A stretch of 49,539 nucleotides of DNA from a bacterium (GCA_027309555.1 DAIDCO010000004.1:1-49539); one strand, 5' to 3'; numbered from the stretch's first letter, positions 16,186-24,175 are shown. Numbers and translations are program-made. The notes: generated by a model not told the origin, from the letters alone.

Positions 16186-16503
16186 ATGGGTAACGACGAG
16201 TTCGACGAGATCCTGTCCGCGCTTGACCGTGAGACGGCGCGCATCCGCGTGCGCGCCGAGCCCCGCCGATACAACAAGCCGGCGACTGTCATCTCGGGCT
16301 TCCCGCCCGGTGTCGACCTTCCCGACATCACGCGGCAGCTCAAGAATCGACTCGCTACGGGCGGCTCGGTCGTCGAAGGCGAGGTCTACCTGCAGGGCGA
16401 CCACCGGGCCCGCATCCGCGAGGAGCTCGGCAAGCTCGGCTTCGACCCCGAGACGATCGAGGTCTCCGATGCCGCTCTGCCGAAACGGGGCCGACGGGGC
16501 TAG
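16186..16503 (+). CDS. Translation initiation factor aIF1 (SUI1 family)
   Basis: This 105-residue SUI1-domain protein has the family core: a KPATVISGF strand, LKNRLATGGSVVEGEVYLQGDH (the ribosome-binding loop and following strand) and the closing helix REELGKLGF. The N-terminal helix (EFDEILSAL) and the basic C-terminus are normal. aIF1 sits near the P site of the small ribosomal subunit and helps select start codons. It is monocistronic between the exporter operon and the rhodanese. Confidence 0.9.
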   Translation: MGNDEFDEILSALDRETARIRVRAEPRRYNKPATVISGFPPGVDLPDITRQLKNRLATGGSVVEGEVYLQGDHRARIREELGKLGFDPETIEVSDAALPKRGRRG

Positions 16504-16613
16504 GCCCGACCCCGTTCGTTCCGCACCGATTCCCGCCCGATCCGTCCCGGCGGCTTCGTGACGCTCCCCGGGTCGGACGACCCGGTGGGGCGAATTTGCA
16601 CACGTCAAAGAAC

Positions 16614-16620
16614 GTATATT
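16614..16620 (+). promoter_or_regulatory. TATA-like box of the rhodanese gene
   Basis: GTATATT is centred 35 bases before the ATG at 16652, within an AT-rich patch following the aIF1 gene. Confidence 0.45.
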
Positions 16621-16651
16621 CGACCAGCGCTCCCTCCCTCCGAGGACCCGC

Positions 16652-17506
16652 ATGGCCGCCTACGCCCATCCCGAAGTGCTTGTCGAGAACGACTGGCTCG
16701 AAGCCCACCTCTCCGACCCGAAGGTTCGGGTCGCCGAGGTCGACTACGACCCCGCAGCGAACTACGAGATGGCCCACCTACCGGGGGCCGTGCTCTTCGA
16801 CTGGCGCCGGGACATCAACGACCCCGTGAACCGGGACATCCTGAGCCCGGAGGCGTTCACGCGGCTGTTCCGGACCGCCGGCATCGACGACGACACGGTC
16901 GTGGTCCTCTACGGGGATTTCAACAACTGGTTCGCGGCGTTCGCCTTCTGGGTCTTCACGTACTACGGCGCCCACCGTCTTCGGCTCCTGAACGGGGGCC
17001 GGAAGAAGTGGATCGCCGAGGATCGCCCGCTGACGAAGGCGGTCCCGCAGCCGACGCAAGGGAGCTTCGCCGCCCGGCCGGCCGACCCGAAGCTCCGGGT
17101 GTTCCTCGAAGGCGTCCGCGCCGCCCTCCCCGAGGTGAAGGCGGGACGCCTCTCCCTCGTGGACGTCCGGGGTCCGAAGGAGTTCTCGGGAGAGATCACG
17201 GCCCCGCCCGAATACCCCACCGAGCACGCTCAGCGGGGCGGTCACATCCCGGGGGCAAAGAACATCCCCTGGGCGCAGGCGGTGCGGGACGACGGCACGT
17301 TCAAGTCCCGCGAGGAACTCGAGGCGCTCTATCGGGGGCACGGCGTGCTCCCGAGCGCTCCGGTCTTCACCTACTGCCGGATCGGCGAACGCTCGAGCCA
17401 CACTTGGTTCGTGCTGAAGTATCTCCTGGGGTACCCCGACGTGAGGAACTACGACGGTTCGTGGACCGAGTGGGGGAACCTGGTGCGGACCCCCATCGAG
17501 AAGTAG
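16652..17506 (+). CDS. Two-domain rhodanese (thiosulfate/3-mercaptopyruvate-type sulfurtransferase)
   Basis: This 284-residue protein has two rhodanese domains. The N-terminal inactive one (about 1-130) has HLPGAVLFDW and LLNGGRKKW. The C-terminal active one (about 145-284) has LVDVRGPKEF, HIPGAKNIPW and the catalytic loop CRIGERS with Cys242. The six-residue loop CRIGER fits thiosulfate sulfurtransferases rather than mercaptopyruvate enzymes. The Cys accepts sulfane sulfur as a persulfide and passes it to thiols or carrier proteins. It is convergent with the GcvH/TusA-like fusion gene 32 bases away, which may be a partner in sulfur transfer (inference). Confidence 0.9.
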   Translation: MAAYAHPEVLVENDWLEAHLSDPKVRVAEVDYDPAANYEMAHLPGAVLFDWRRDINDPVNRDILSPEAFTRLFRTAGIDDDTVVVLYGDFNNWFAAFAFWVFTYYGAHRLRLLNGGRKKWIAEDRPLTKAVPQPTQGSFAARPADPKLRVFLEGVRAALPEVKAGRLSLVDVRGPKEFSGEITAPPEYPTEHAQRGGHIPGAKNIPWAQAVRDDGTFKSREELEALYRGHGVLPSAPVFTYCRIGERSSHTWFVLKYLLGYPDVRNYDGSWTEWGNLVRTPIEK

Positions 17507-17538
17507 TCCGGCCTCTCCCGGGCGGGCGCTCGTCGAGT

Positions 17539-18261
17539 TCAGGCGCGCCGGCGCCGGGGGTGGGGGTCGGCCTCCTTGCGGACGAGAAACTGGTGGAGGC
17601 TTTCCTCCCGCCGATGCGCGAGGAGCGAGTGGCCGGTCTGGTCGGACCAGCGGACCATCTCGATCGGGCTCGTGGGGTCGTCCGTCACGACCAGGACCGC
17701 CTCGCCCGGGCCCCGGCGCGCGAGTTCCTCATTGAGCTGCGTCAAGATCGCCGAGCACTCGCGTCCGATCTCGAACATCTCGAGGTCGGGGAGGACGGGC
17801 CAGCAGCGGATCCGTTGGCGTCGGATCCGGTCCGCCAACCGCTCAGCGACCGCCCCCGCGGTTTCGAGGAGGCGCGCGGGGTCCTCGGGGCGGGCCGGCC
17901 GGACCCGGACGACCCAGCCGTCCGAGTACGGGGCGTCGTTCAGGAGACGAGGGCGTTCGAGCAAGGCGTCGTTCCGGGCGACGATCGTGCCGTCGACCGG
18001 CATGCGCACGGCCCCGGTGTACCGCACGCTCTCGACCGTCGCCACCGACCTTCCCCGAGCGACCTCGTCCTTTCCGGGCCGGAACGTGACTCGCCCGAAC
18101 CGGCCGGCGAACGCAGCGAGCGGACCGAGCAACCCAACGAGCGCGGTCCCGTCGTGGTCGACCGAGGACCACCAGGTGTCGTTCTCTAGGTCGTACAGTC
18201 GGTCCTCCGGCAGGACGCACCCTTCGATCTCCACGGACCGAGCAGGCTCCGGGACCTTCAT
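17539..18261 (-). CDS. GcvH-like domain fused to a TusA-like domain; lipoyl Lys replaced by Arg
   Basis: This protein has 240 residues. Residues ~8-127 match the glycine-cleavage H-protein/lipoate-binding fold (VARGRSVATVESV, MPVDGTIVARN, LLNDAPYSDGW). The lipoylated Lys of the ESVK motif is Arg80 here, at unchanged spacing to the PVxG turn. Residues ~150-232 match the TusA fold (AVLVVTDDPTSPIEMVRWSDQTGH, then FLVRKE). The TusA CPxP site reads CSAI, keeping the Cys (C169) but not the prolines. In sulfur-oxidising microbes GcvH-like LbpA works with TusA and rhodaneses; this fusion is next to a rhodanese but cannot carry lipoate at the usual site. The ATG at 18261 is used because the longer frame adds only low-complexity residues. 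Confidence 0.72.
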   Translation of the reverse strand: MKVPEPARSVEIEGCVLPEDRLYDLENDTWWSSVDHDGTALVGLLGPLAAFAGRFGRVTFRPGKDEVARGRSVATVESVRYTGAVRMPVDGTIVARNDALLERPRLLNDAPYSDGWVVRVRPARPEDPARLLETAGAVAERLADRIRRQRIRCWPVLPDLEMFEIGRECSAILTQLNEELARRGPGEAVLVVTDDPTSPIEMVRWSDQTGHSLLAHRREESLHQFLVRKEADPHPRRRRA

Positions 18262-18311
18262 ACCGTCTCGGGCGCGACAACCTTTTGGTCGGCCCCCACT
18301 CCATCCCCCCG

Positions 18312-18506
18312 ATGGCGTCGCGGACACGCGCGGAACCTCTTGCTTCCCCCGCGTTCCGCGCTCGATGCCGGTGCGGCCACCTCCCGACGCACCACATGAT
18401 GGTCGTCTCGATCGGGACGACGGGAAGCTTTCGTCTCGACTCGAAGGGGCCCTGCGCGCTCTGCGGCGAAGCCGCTTGCCGCCGTTTCACACCGGGTGCA
18501 CCGTAG
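18312..18506 (+). CDS. Small zinc-binding protein
   Basis: This 64-residue protein has a Cys/His pattern CRCGHLPTHHM followed by CALCGEAAC, enough for one or two zinc sites, and a short beta hairpin (MVVSIG...SFRLD) between them. Similar tiny zinc proteins with a CxCGH...H and a C-terminal CxxCG are common in archaea, mostly without known function. It is divergent from the GcvH/TusA gene, 50 bases away. The ATG at 18312 leaves the Cys motif intact; the GTG at 18285 adds nine unremarkable residues. Confidence 0.6.
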   Translation: MASRTRAEPLASPAFRARCRCGHLPTHHMMVVSIGTTGSFRLDSKGPCALCGEAACRRFTPGAP

Positions 18507-18547
18507 CGGGGACTTCGCAGGACTCCGGGAACGCGGGCCCCAGCGGC

Positions 18548-19006
18548 TTAGCCGTACGCCGCGCGGATCAGGTAGTCCTTGAAGCGTTGCAGCCGCTCGT
18601 CCCAGAAGTGGAAGTGCCAGGAGCGGGCCTCTTCCCACGCTTCGCCCGAACCCCATCCAGAGTGTTCGAGCGTCACGTCGATGCCCTCGGGGGACTCCTG
18701 GAGGCGCACGTAGACCCGGCTCTCCGTCCCGGGGCGATTCATCAGCGCGGTGAACGCCGGAGGAGCCTGCCAGGAGAAGCCGATGTCCACGTCGTTCGTC
18801 CGCTGGAGGACCGTTCCCCGGCTCTCGAACGCCTCCGGCTCCGTGAATCGAAGTCGGTACTCTCCTCCGACCTCCGATCCGACCGCCGCTTCGGCGCAGA
18901 GCCAGCCCTGGAGTTGATCGGCCGTCGTGAGCGCCGCGAAGATCATCGGTATCGGCAACGGCACGGTGACCTGGAGCAAGATCGGGTCTAGCGGCTCGTC
19001 GACCAC
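18548..19006 (-). CDS. SRPBCC/AHSA1-domain protein
   Basis: From the GTG at 19006 this is 152 residues. It has the usual opening (ILLQVTVPLPIPMIFAALTTADQLQGWLCAEA), the GGEYRLRF turn, VTLEHSGWG and the closing helix WDERLQRFKDYL. It is a START-like hydrophobic ligand-binding fold; no catalytic role is assigned. The start is chosen because a CCTTTAGG TATA-like box near 19032-19039 would place transcription at about 19009, and the family normally begins just before ILLQV; the frame open to 19171 adds an unlikely Pro/Gly-rich stretch. This is the second AHSA1-type gene in the window, here without an ArsR partner. Confidence 0.8.
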   Translation of the reverse strand: MVDEPLDPILLQVTVPLPIPMIFAALTTADQLQGWLCAEAAVGSEVGGEYRLRFTEPEAFESRGTVLQRTNDVDIGFSWQAPPAFTALMNRPGTESRVYVRLQESPEGIDVTLEHSGWGSGEAWEEARSWHFHFWDERLQRFKDYLIRAAYG

Positions 19007-19039
19007 GTTGCCCGCTCCCTCTTTCGGGCCTAAAGGTTT

Positions 19040-19314
19040 TGCGTGGACGATGGGGGAGGGGCCCACCTCGGATTCCGGGTCGTCCATGCGAGGCGGACCG
19101 CGGCTAGAGAGACCAGTGTGTCTGTCAACGGCCTTCGCACCGTTCGATTTCTGCCCCCAGGGCCAAGGCAAGGGCCCTGTGGCCGGACGGCGGGCCCTCC
19201 ATCACAGGACCGAGATCCGGTCATGCCGGTACACCGTTGCCGTCGTCGGACGGGCGGCGCGGAGGGAGCGAGCTCCCGAACACCCCCCCACCCGGTCGCC
19301 CGGAGGTCTATCCC
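19040..19314. other. Intergenic stretch with nothing recognised
   Basis: About 275 bases lie between the AHSA1 gene's promoter and the 3' end of the aldolase gene. No frame shows family motifs, and no tRNA-like or repeat copy is seen. Confidence 0.35.
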
Positions 19315-20064
19315 CTATACCTCGAGGTAGTGCCTCGCTCCTTCGATCAGGAATCGGATGTCCGATGCCAGGGAGATGAACCGGAACCCGAGATCGACGG
19401 CGGTCTTCTTCTCCTCGGGGTCGACGATGAGCGTACCCGGGACCTTCCCGTGCCGTTCACAAGCTTCGACCACCCTGCGCATGGCATCGTGCACTTTCGG
19501 GCTCTTCCGGTCGTCAAGGAGGCCCAAACTCAGGGTCAGGTCTTGCGGTCCCACGAAGAGCAGGTCGAGGCCGCTGACCCCCGCGATGGCCTCCAAGTGG
19601 TCGAGGGCCTCCCGGGTCTCGATCTGAACCCCGACCAGGGTCTCGGCGTTCGCGCCACGGAGGTAGCTCGCGAGGTTCGTGCCGTAACGGGAGGCCGCGG
19701 AAGCGGCCGCTCCCCGAACACCATCGGGAGGGTACTTGGAATAGGCCACCGCCGCCTTCGCCTGAGCCTCCGTGCTGACGAGAGGGGCCAGGATCCCGTG
19801 AGCCCCCGAGTCGAGGGCCTGCTTGATCAGGTACTGGTCGACGTCCCCGACCCGAACCAACGGGGAGGGACCCCCTTCGGCGAGGATCGCCGTCATCGCC
19901 GCGAGGGTCTCCGGATTCACCTGCGCGTGCTCCGTATCGATCACGAACCAGTCGAAGCCGAGCCCCCGGATCGCGTCGAGCGCGACGAACGAGGAAGCGG
20001 AGATCCAGGATCCGAACGACAGCTGCTTCGAACCGAGCAATCGGTCCTTGAGGGAATTCTTCAC
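19315..20064 (-). CDS. HpcH/HpaI-family class II aldolase
   Basis: This 249-residue TIM-barrel aldolase is of the HpcH/HpaI (2-oxo-acid aldolase/citrate lyase beta) family. Visible landmarks are FGSWISASSF at the first strand, DWFVIDTEHA (active-site region), GAHGILAPLVST, the metal Glu in VGVQIETREA and the metal Asp in LLFVGPQDLTLSLG. Such enzymes cleave 4-hydroxy-2-oxoacids to pyruvate and an aldehyde with a divalent metal. The exact substrate is unknown. The GTG at 20064 fits a TATA-like AAACGTATTC near 20100; the longer frame to 20127 would start at or before that element. It lies in the accessory stretch downstream of a tRNA-derived repeat. Confidence 0.85.
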   Translation of the reverse strand: MKNSLKDRLLGSKQLSFGSWISASSFVALDAIRGLGFDWFVIDTEHAQVNPETLAAMTAILAEGGPSPLVRVGDVDQYLIKQALDSGAHGILAPLVSTEAQAKAAVAYSKYPPDGVRGAAASAASRYGTNLASYLRGANAETLVGVQIETREALDHLEAIAGVSGLDLLFVGPQDLTLSLGLLDDRKSPKVHDAMRRVVEACERHGKVPGTLIVDPEEKKTAVDLGFRFISLASDIRFLIEGARHYLEV

Positions 20065-20157
20065 CGAGGTTACCGAACCCTCAGCGGGCGCCGGGGAGAA
20101 TACGTTTCCCCCCGCCAGAGCCCACACGGACCCGAAAGAAGGATCGAGGGTTCGGAA

Positions 20158-20228
20158 GTGGACGGGTCGGGATTCCCTGGCTTGCGAAGCGGAGGAGTTT
20201 CAGGAAACCGGTTCGTACGTCCCTCTAC
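20158..20228 (-). repeat. tRNA-derived repeat, copy C (71 nt)
   Basis: On the minus strand it opens GTAGAGGGACG and ends AATCCCGACCCGTCCAC. The end matches the tRNA-Ala 3' acceptor (AATCCCGACCAGTCCA) at 14 of 16 positions, and the GTAGA opening matches tRNA-Ala positions 7-11. It aligns without gaps to the 71-nt copies at 21790-21860 and 23167-23237; by hand 52 of 71 bases agree with the 23167 copy. The bases just upstream (AGGTGGG) can still pair with CCCGTCC as a decayed acceptor stem. Confidence 0.6.
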
Positions 20229-20448
20229 CCACCTTTGGCATCGAAGAGCCCCCGGCTCGGTTGAACTCGTCGAGCGTCCGTGGTCCTCCTGCTGGTTGTC
20301 GCGACGCCTCTTGTCGTGCGCGAGCATAGAGCACGAATGCTGCGCGTCCGCGAGCTTTCGGATGAGGAGCCCTCCGCTGGGCGATCCGTCGGCTCAGTCG
20401 GATCCACTGTCTGACCAAGCCCCGTCCCGCACACCCCTGACGGACGGG
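20229..20448. other. Non-coding gap upstream of repeat copy C
   Basis: No gene is seen between the repeat and the 3' end of the M29-like gene. Open frames here are short and lack motifs. Confidence 0.35.
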
Positions 20449-21570
20449 TCACGAGAGGAACTTTCCGCCACGGACAATGGGAGTCCCGTCGATAGAGATC
20501 TCGGAGCCGGCGAGACAAAACCAGGTAAAGAAGTTCGATCCGTTGGTGCCTCCAAGGCCGCGGTTCCCCCCGATCGCCAGGGAAACGCAACCGCGCTCCC
20601 ACTTCTCCAGGTTGGGGACGTCCTTGACGGCCGGATTCAGCCCGAGGGTGAGCGCGCTGGCCCGGTCCTTGCCTGCCGTGCCGCTTGCGTACTGACGCGC
20701 AAGTTCTCCCGAGCCATCCTCGATGGAGTACGACGTGAGCTTACCATCAGCAAATTCGACCGTCGCGCCGGCGTGCCAGTTCCACCAGATATTTGTCCGG
20801 CGGTTAGCGTGAAAGCGCCCCTCGGCGGTGTCGGAGTCCAGGATGACATCGACGAAGCCGGCGGGGATGTTCGTCAACATTCCGGAATCGCTCGAACCCC
20901 TGTCCCACGGTTGGGGTCTTCCGTCTTGCATCCGGGGAGCGACCCCCGCCAAGGCGACTTCCAGGTCGGTTCCGTTGGAGTGGGTGATCCGAACCCTCTT
21001 TCCGCGTGAGAGTACCTTGCTGAGCCTAGTCCCGCTCTTAGCTATCTCCTCGGGGTCGATCAGGGACGCCCTCAGAACCTTCTCCTCCCATCGGGCACGG
21101 TCTAGACCCCACCTCCGAGCCCGTCCCTCTGTCACGAAACCCGTGGTCATCCGTACACCGCGGAGGCCCGTCTTCCGAGCGACCGCGTACCAGGGCCAGT
21201 TCCAGGCGAACGCTTCGTCGCCCGTTTTATCCGGGATCCTCTCGAGGCGGTCGGTATCGGCGGGACCCCAGAAATTCACGTAGACGTCCGCGGCTTTCAA
21301 CGCCGCCCACTCCGGGGCGCTCGACCTGCCGAGGAGCTTGCTCTGCTTCCGGTCGATCGCGCGCCACCACGAGTCTTCGTCGTTGTAGATGAGAAGCGCG
21401 TTCCCGTCCACTCGGCGGACCTCATCGAGCATCGCCGTGGCCATCGGCAATGTGTGGTTCCATGACTCGATGATCACGTTCTCTCCTGGTCGGACCTTGA
21501 GATACTTGGACACGATGTTGCGGGCAGCTTCGCGCTGAAGCTTCGAGGGGGATTCCGCGCCTTCCGACAT
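20449..21570 (-). CDS. M29 aminopeptidase (AmpS/PepT) homologue lacking the metal ligands
   Basis: This 373-residue protein aligns over its whole length with the M29 leucyl aminopeptidase family: N-terminal ENVIIESW, middle HSNGTDLEVALAG, then the catalytic half with NIPAG, TAEGRF and NRGLGG. In active members Glu follows the Pro-rich turn (here Phe239), a His lies in the TVHIA-type strand (here Ser330), and a C-terminal HxD is present (here FFTWF, 347-351). All these dinuclear-metal ligands appear replaced, so peptidase activity is unlikely and the protein may bind rather than cleave peptides or another ligand. Reading is intact, so it is not a pseudogene. ATG 21570 is used; GTG 21576 is equally possible. 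Confidence 0.75.
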   Translation of the reverse strand: MSEGAESPSKLQREAARNIVSKYLKVRPGENVIIESWNHTLPMATAMLDEVRRVDGNALLIYNDEDSWWRAIDRKQSKLLGRSSAPEWAALKAADVYVNFWGPADTDRLERIPDKTGDEAFAWNWPWYAVARKTGLRGVRMTTGFVTEGRARRWGLDRARWEEKVLRASLIDPEEIAKSGTRLSKVLSRGKRVRITHSNGTDLEVALAGVAPRMQDGRPQPWDRGSSDSGMLTNIPAGFVDVILDSDTAEGRFHANRRTNIWWNWHAGATVEFADGKLTSYSIEDGSGELARQYASGTAGKDRASALTLGLNPAVKDVPNLEKWERGCVSLAIGGNRGLGGTNGSNFFTWFCLAGSEISIDGTPIVRGGKFLS

Positions 21571-21744
21571 ATCCACTGTCCCGCTATGTGAGACGTGAAG
21601 AGACGATAACCGATTTGAATCGGTAGGTGAAGGAGAGAATACCTATCCGGAGTCCGAAAGGGACTCACCTCCCCACGACGAGGCGTAGACCGTGCGTCGG
21701 GCACGCTCCGCGCGGCCGACCCTCGACCTGCGCGCTGATCCGGT
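21571..21744. other. Intergenic, promoter region of the M29-like gene
   Basis: An AT-richer patch (GGTTATCG, minus strand, near 21612) could be the TATA element of the M29-like gene. Nothing else is recognised. Confidence 0.3.
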
Positions 21745-21860
21745 CCCGCCATCGGCCCACGCACGTCGTCCGGCCCCGCGGGCGTCGACATGGCCCGGTC
21801 GGGATTCCTCGACAGGTGAGAGCAAGGACCCGGTGAAACCAGGAGCACGCGTCCCTCTAC
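21745..21860 (-). repeat. tRNA-derived repeat, copy D (71 nt) plus 45-nt flank
   Basis: The core 21790-21860 reads GTAGAGGGACGC at its 5' end on the minus strand and GGAATCCCGACCGGGCCAT at its 3' end. It is the same length as copies B and C. Beyond it, 21745-21789 continues to match the 3' flank of tRNA-Ala at 24130-24175; over about 56 aligned bases I count roughly 43 identities with one gap. So the duplicated unit included both the tRNA 3' end and its downstream DNA. Confidence 0.6.
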
Positions 21861-22044
21861 ACTTCGTCAGTTTCTCGGGGAAACAGAAGCCGCAGGGCCC
21901 GCCCCACGTGGTCCAGAGTTACTCGGTCGATGGAATACGGGCGCCCGTGCACTGATCACGGTCCCATCATCGATCGCGCGCAGCCTTCAGGGAGACTTGT
22001 CGCTCGGAGCGCATTTCATTAGTGCAGCCTACTTCCGGAAGGCC

Positions 22045-22443
22045 GTGCTCGACCATCTGAACGCATACGCTCTGAGCGTTCGCGATGTGAAGAAATGTGC
22101 CGAATTCTACCGGGACAAAATCGGACTGAAACTCATGGAGCTTCAGGACGAGTTCGCCTACCTGAAGTTCGGAGACAAGCCTGGGCCTGGGGTCGCCCTA
22201 GTCTCCGCAGCGGGTCTCGCCCGAGAGATTCCTAAGGAAAGAGTGCGACCCGGCGAGAGCCTTCTCCAACGCAACTACTTCGCTGTTTTCCTCGACGACG
22301 CGGACCGGGCCTATGAGGAGTTACGACAGAGAGGAGTTCGGTTCGTGCAGCCTCCGGCGACTCGAAGCAACGGACAGCGGTACGCTTTTTTCGAAGATCC
22401 TGAGGGGAATCTCTGGGAAATATCCCACTTTCCTAAGGAGTAG
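22045..22443 (+). CDS. VOC/glyoxalase-fold protein
   Basis: From the GTG at 22045 this is 132 residues with two VOC modules: LDHLNAYALSVRDVKKCAEFYRDKIGLKL, FAYLKFGDKPG, NYFAVFLDDADRAYEELRQRGV and FFEDPEGNLWEISHF. The first-strand His, YFAVF and the C-terminal Glu are in the places used for metal binding in this superfamily. It may be a lyase, dioxygenase or resistance protein; the substrate is unknown. The TTG at 21997 would add an ill-fitting N-terminus. With the DinB-like gene it forms the content of the interval between repeat copies D and B. Confidence 0.8.
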   Translation: MLDHLNAYALSVRDVKKCAEFYRDKIGLKLMELQDEFAYLKFGDKPGPGVALVSAAGLAREIPKERVRPGESLLQRNYFAVFLDDADRAYEELRQRGVRFVQPPATRSNGQRYAFFEDPEGNLWEISHFPKE

Positions 22444-22496
22444 GACGAGATGGCTCCCCGGGAAGTTCATCCGAAACCGTCCGCGACTTCTGTGGC

Positions 22497-23045
22497 GTGC
22501 GGGAGGGGACCGTGAGGAAGGTACGGCCGCCCCGGAAGGTGACCGAGGCTGAGCTCGCGCGAGCGTGGATTGAATGGCTGGTGGACACGCGGCCCGGGTA
22601 TCTGGAATCCCTGCTCGCGCTCTCTCAGAAAGAGCGGCTCAGGGATCGGGGGGCCTCCTTCCCGTCGATTCAGGACATCTTCCTGCACATTTTGGACAAC
22701 AATGTCTGGTGGCTCGAGAGCGTGCCCCAGAATCGCCAGGAGTCCCACCGAGGAGTGAACGGTCGCCTCTCCGATCCCGAAATCAGAAGGCAGGTCCGCC
22801 GGATCGCGCGGCTAAGCAGGAAGCTCGCGAAGTCGCTTACTCCGTCTCGACTCGACCGGAGGTTCGTGGTCCGGGGTGTCCAGGGCAACGGCAAGCCGTA
22901 CGAGATCAAGATGAACCTTCGAACGATCATTTGGCACATGGTGGAAGAGGAACTGCAACATCGGGGGGAGATGAACGCCCTCTTCTGGCAGATGGACGTC
23001 GACGCGCCGACACGAGCCTGGTTCAGTAGCGCACTGGCCGAGTGA
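22497..23045 (+). CDS. DinB/YfiT-like four-helix metal-binding protein
   Basis: This 182-residue helical protein has the DinB-superfamily His pattern: one His in the second helix (IQDIFLHILDNNVWWLE), and His plus Glu in the last (IIWHMVEEELQHRGEMNALFWQ). These would form a nickel or zinc site as in DinB and bacillithiol or mycothiol transferases. In archaea the cosubstrate thiol is unknown. It may start at 22497 or the GTG at 22512. It follows the VOC gene by about 50 bases on the same strand, so the two may be co-transcribed. Confidence 0.75.
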   Translation: MREGTVRKVRPPRKVTEAELARAWIEWLVDTRPGYLESLLALSQKERLRDRGASFPSIQDIFLHILDNNVWWLESVPQNRQESHRGVNGRLSDPEIRRQVRRIARLSRKLAKSLTPSRLDRRFVVRGVQGNGKPYEIKMNLRTIIWHMVEEELQHRGEMNALFWQMDVDAPTRAWFSSALAE

Positions 23046-23128
23046 GCATGCCTACTTCGCCACGACTCTCGGGGGTGCGCGAACCGCAGGCTTCGGGACT
23101 CGCCCCCCCCGCGCTGACTGCGGCCAGG
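23046..23128. other. Intergenic, nothing recognised
   Basis: A short GC-rich gap lies between the DinB-like gene and repeat copy B. Confidence 0.3.
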
Positions 23129-23237
23129 TAGTCGGTCGCGCGTCGCCCGACCCGGCGAAGGTCGCAATGGACTGGTTGGGATCCACAGACTTGTGGAGCG
23201 GAGGAGTCCGGGAAGATCGTTTCGTGCGTCCCCCTAC
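23129..23237 (-). repeat. tRNA-derived repeat, copy B (71 nt) plus flank
   Basis: The core is 23167-23237. The segment 23129-23182 aligns with 24135-24190, the tRNA-Ala 3' end and its downstream flank, with about 47 of 56 positions identical by hand, including ATGGACTGG and CGACCCGGCG. The 5' part (minus strand GTAGGGGGACGCACG) matches copies C and D rather than tRNA-Ala itself. Confidence 0.65.
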
Positions 23238-23389
23238 GCGTGGTCCAGCTCCCGGGGGAATGGATGGTGCCAAGAGCTCGGTAAGAAGTCCAGAGTCACC
23301 GTGACGAGAAAGGAGGGGGGGACTACCGGCTCCTCGCGGTTGGATTTCCGAAGGTGCGTTACGGTCGTGGAATCCGATGAATAGCCGGC
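23238..23389. other. Intergenic gap between repeat copy B and the acetyltransferase gene
   Basis: No gene or RNA is recognised in these 152 bases. Confidence 0.3.
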
Positions 23390-23998
23390 TTAACTCCGAC
23401 GACTCCAAGCGGAGGAGACCCGATTGGCGGGTCGCATTTCCTTTCGCAGCAGCCCAAACAGTACCATGTCCATGCACTTCCCCTTCACGCAAACCGCCGC
23501 GCGCTCTCGGCCCTCCTCAACAAATCCCAACTTTCGGAGCACCCTCAGCGACGCGATGTTGCGATCCAGTGCCTGGGAGGCTATCCTACGCAAGCCGAGT
23601 CGCTCGAACGCCTCCCGACACAGGAAGTACGATGCTTCGGTCGCGTACCCCTGGTTCCAAAAGTGGGGGTCGATCCAATACGAAAGGCTCTCAACTTTCT
23701 GGTGCGTCCAGCTGAGTCCCCGCAAACCAATCCGACCGATGCACTTTCCGGTCTCACGATGGACAACGCTGAGAGAGAGGTGCTCGCCCCTCCGGTACTC
23801 GCTGCGCGTGCGAGAGACCATCGCGACGGGGTTCCGCATCTCTTGCTTGGAGTGAAGTGGAGCGCCTACCGCCATAGCCGTGCGAGGGTCGCGCAAACTG
23901 CGCCGCAGATCGGGAACATCCTGCCGAGAAGGCAGACGAAGGATGAGACGAGGGGTCTCGATCGGAAGGCGAACCTTTGCCAGCCTCGGCGGCACCAT
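23390..23998 (-). CDS. GNAT-family N-acetyltransferase (RimJ/RimL-like)
   Basis: This 202-residue acetyltransferase has the RimJ/RimL layout: IETPRLILRLPSRQD at the start, GKCIGRIGLRGL, VESLSYWIDPHFWNQGYATEA (motif A, acetyl-CoA pyrophosphate loop QGYATE), and the C-terminal LDRNIASLRVLRKLGFVEEG typical of this group. It would transfer acetyl from acetyl-CoA to a protein N-terminus or a small amine; the target is unknown. The ATG at 23998 (MVPPRL) or 24007 are both possible. It is the only gene between repeat copy B and tRNA-Ala. Confidence 0.88.
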   Translation of the reverse strand: MVPPRLAKVRLPIETPRLILRLPSRQDVPDLRRSLRDPRTAMAVGAPLHSKQEMRNPVAMVSRTRSEYRRGEHLSLSVVHRETGKCIGRIGLRGLSWTHQKVESLSYWIDPHFWNQGYATEASYFLCREAFERLGLRRIASQALDRNIASLRVLRKLGFVEEGRERAAVCVKGKCMDMVLFGLLRKEMRPANRVSSAWSRRS

Positions 23999-24175
23999 CG
24001 CGATCACTCCGCCTACGCATCTCGAATCAAAATCCTATGGGGCCCTTCTCGAGGTACCCAACGGCCGAGCCGTGGAGCGTTGCAGAATCTCCGCCACGCG
24101 CGGGTCTCGCTCTCGCGTGGTCCCGACAGCCCGCTAATCGGTCACGCGCGTCGCACGACCCGGCGTCTGTCGAAA

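Noticed and set aside
19237-21009. A 590-codon open frame on the plus strand across the aldolase and M29-like genes
   Set aside because: It is antisense to two genes with clear family motifs, has skewed composition (Arg/Gly/Glu-rich) and no recognisable domain. It is a by-product of high GC at third codon positions.
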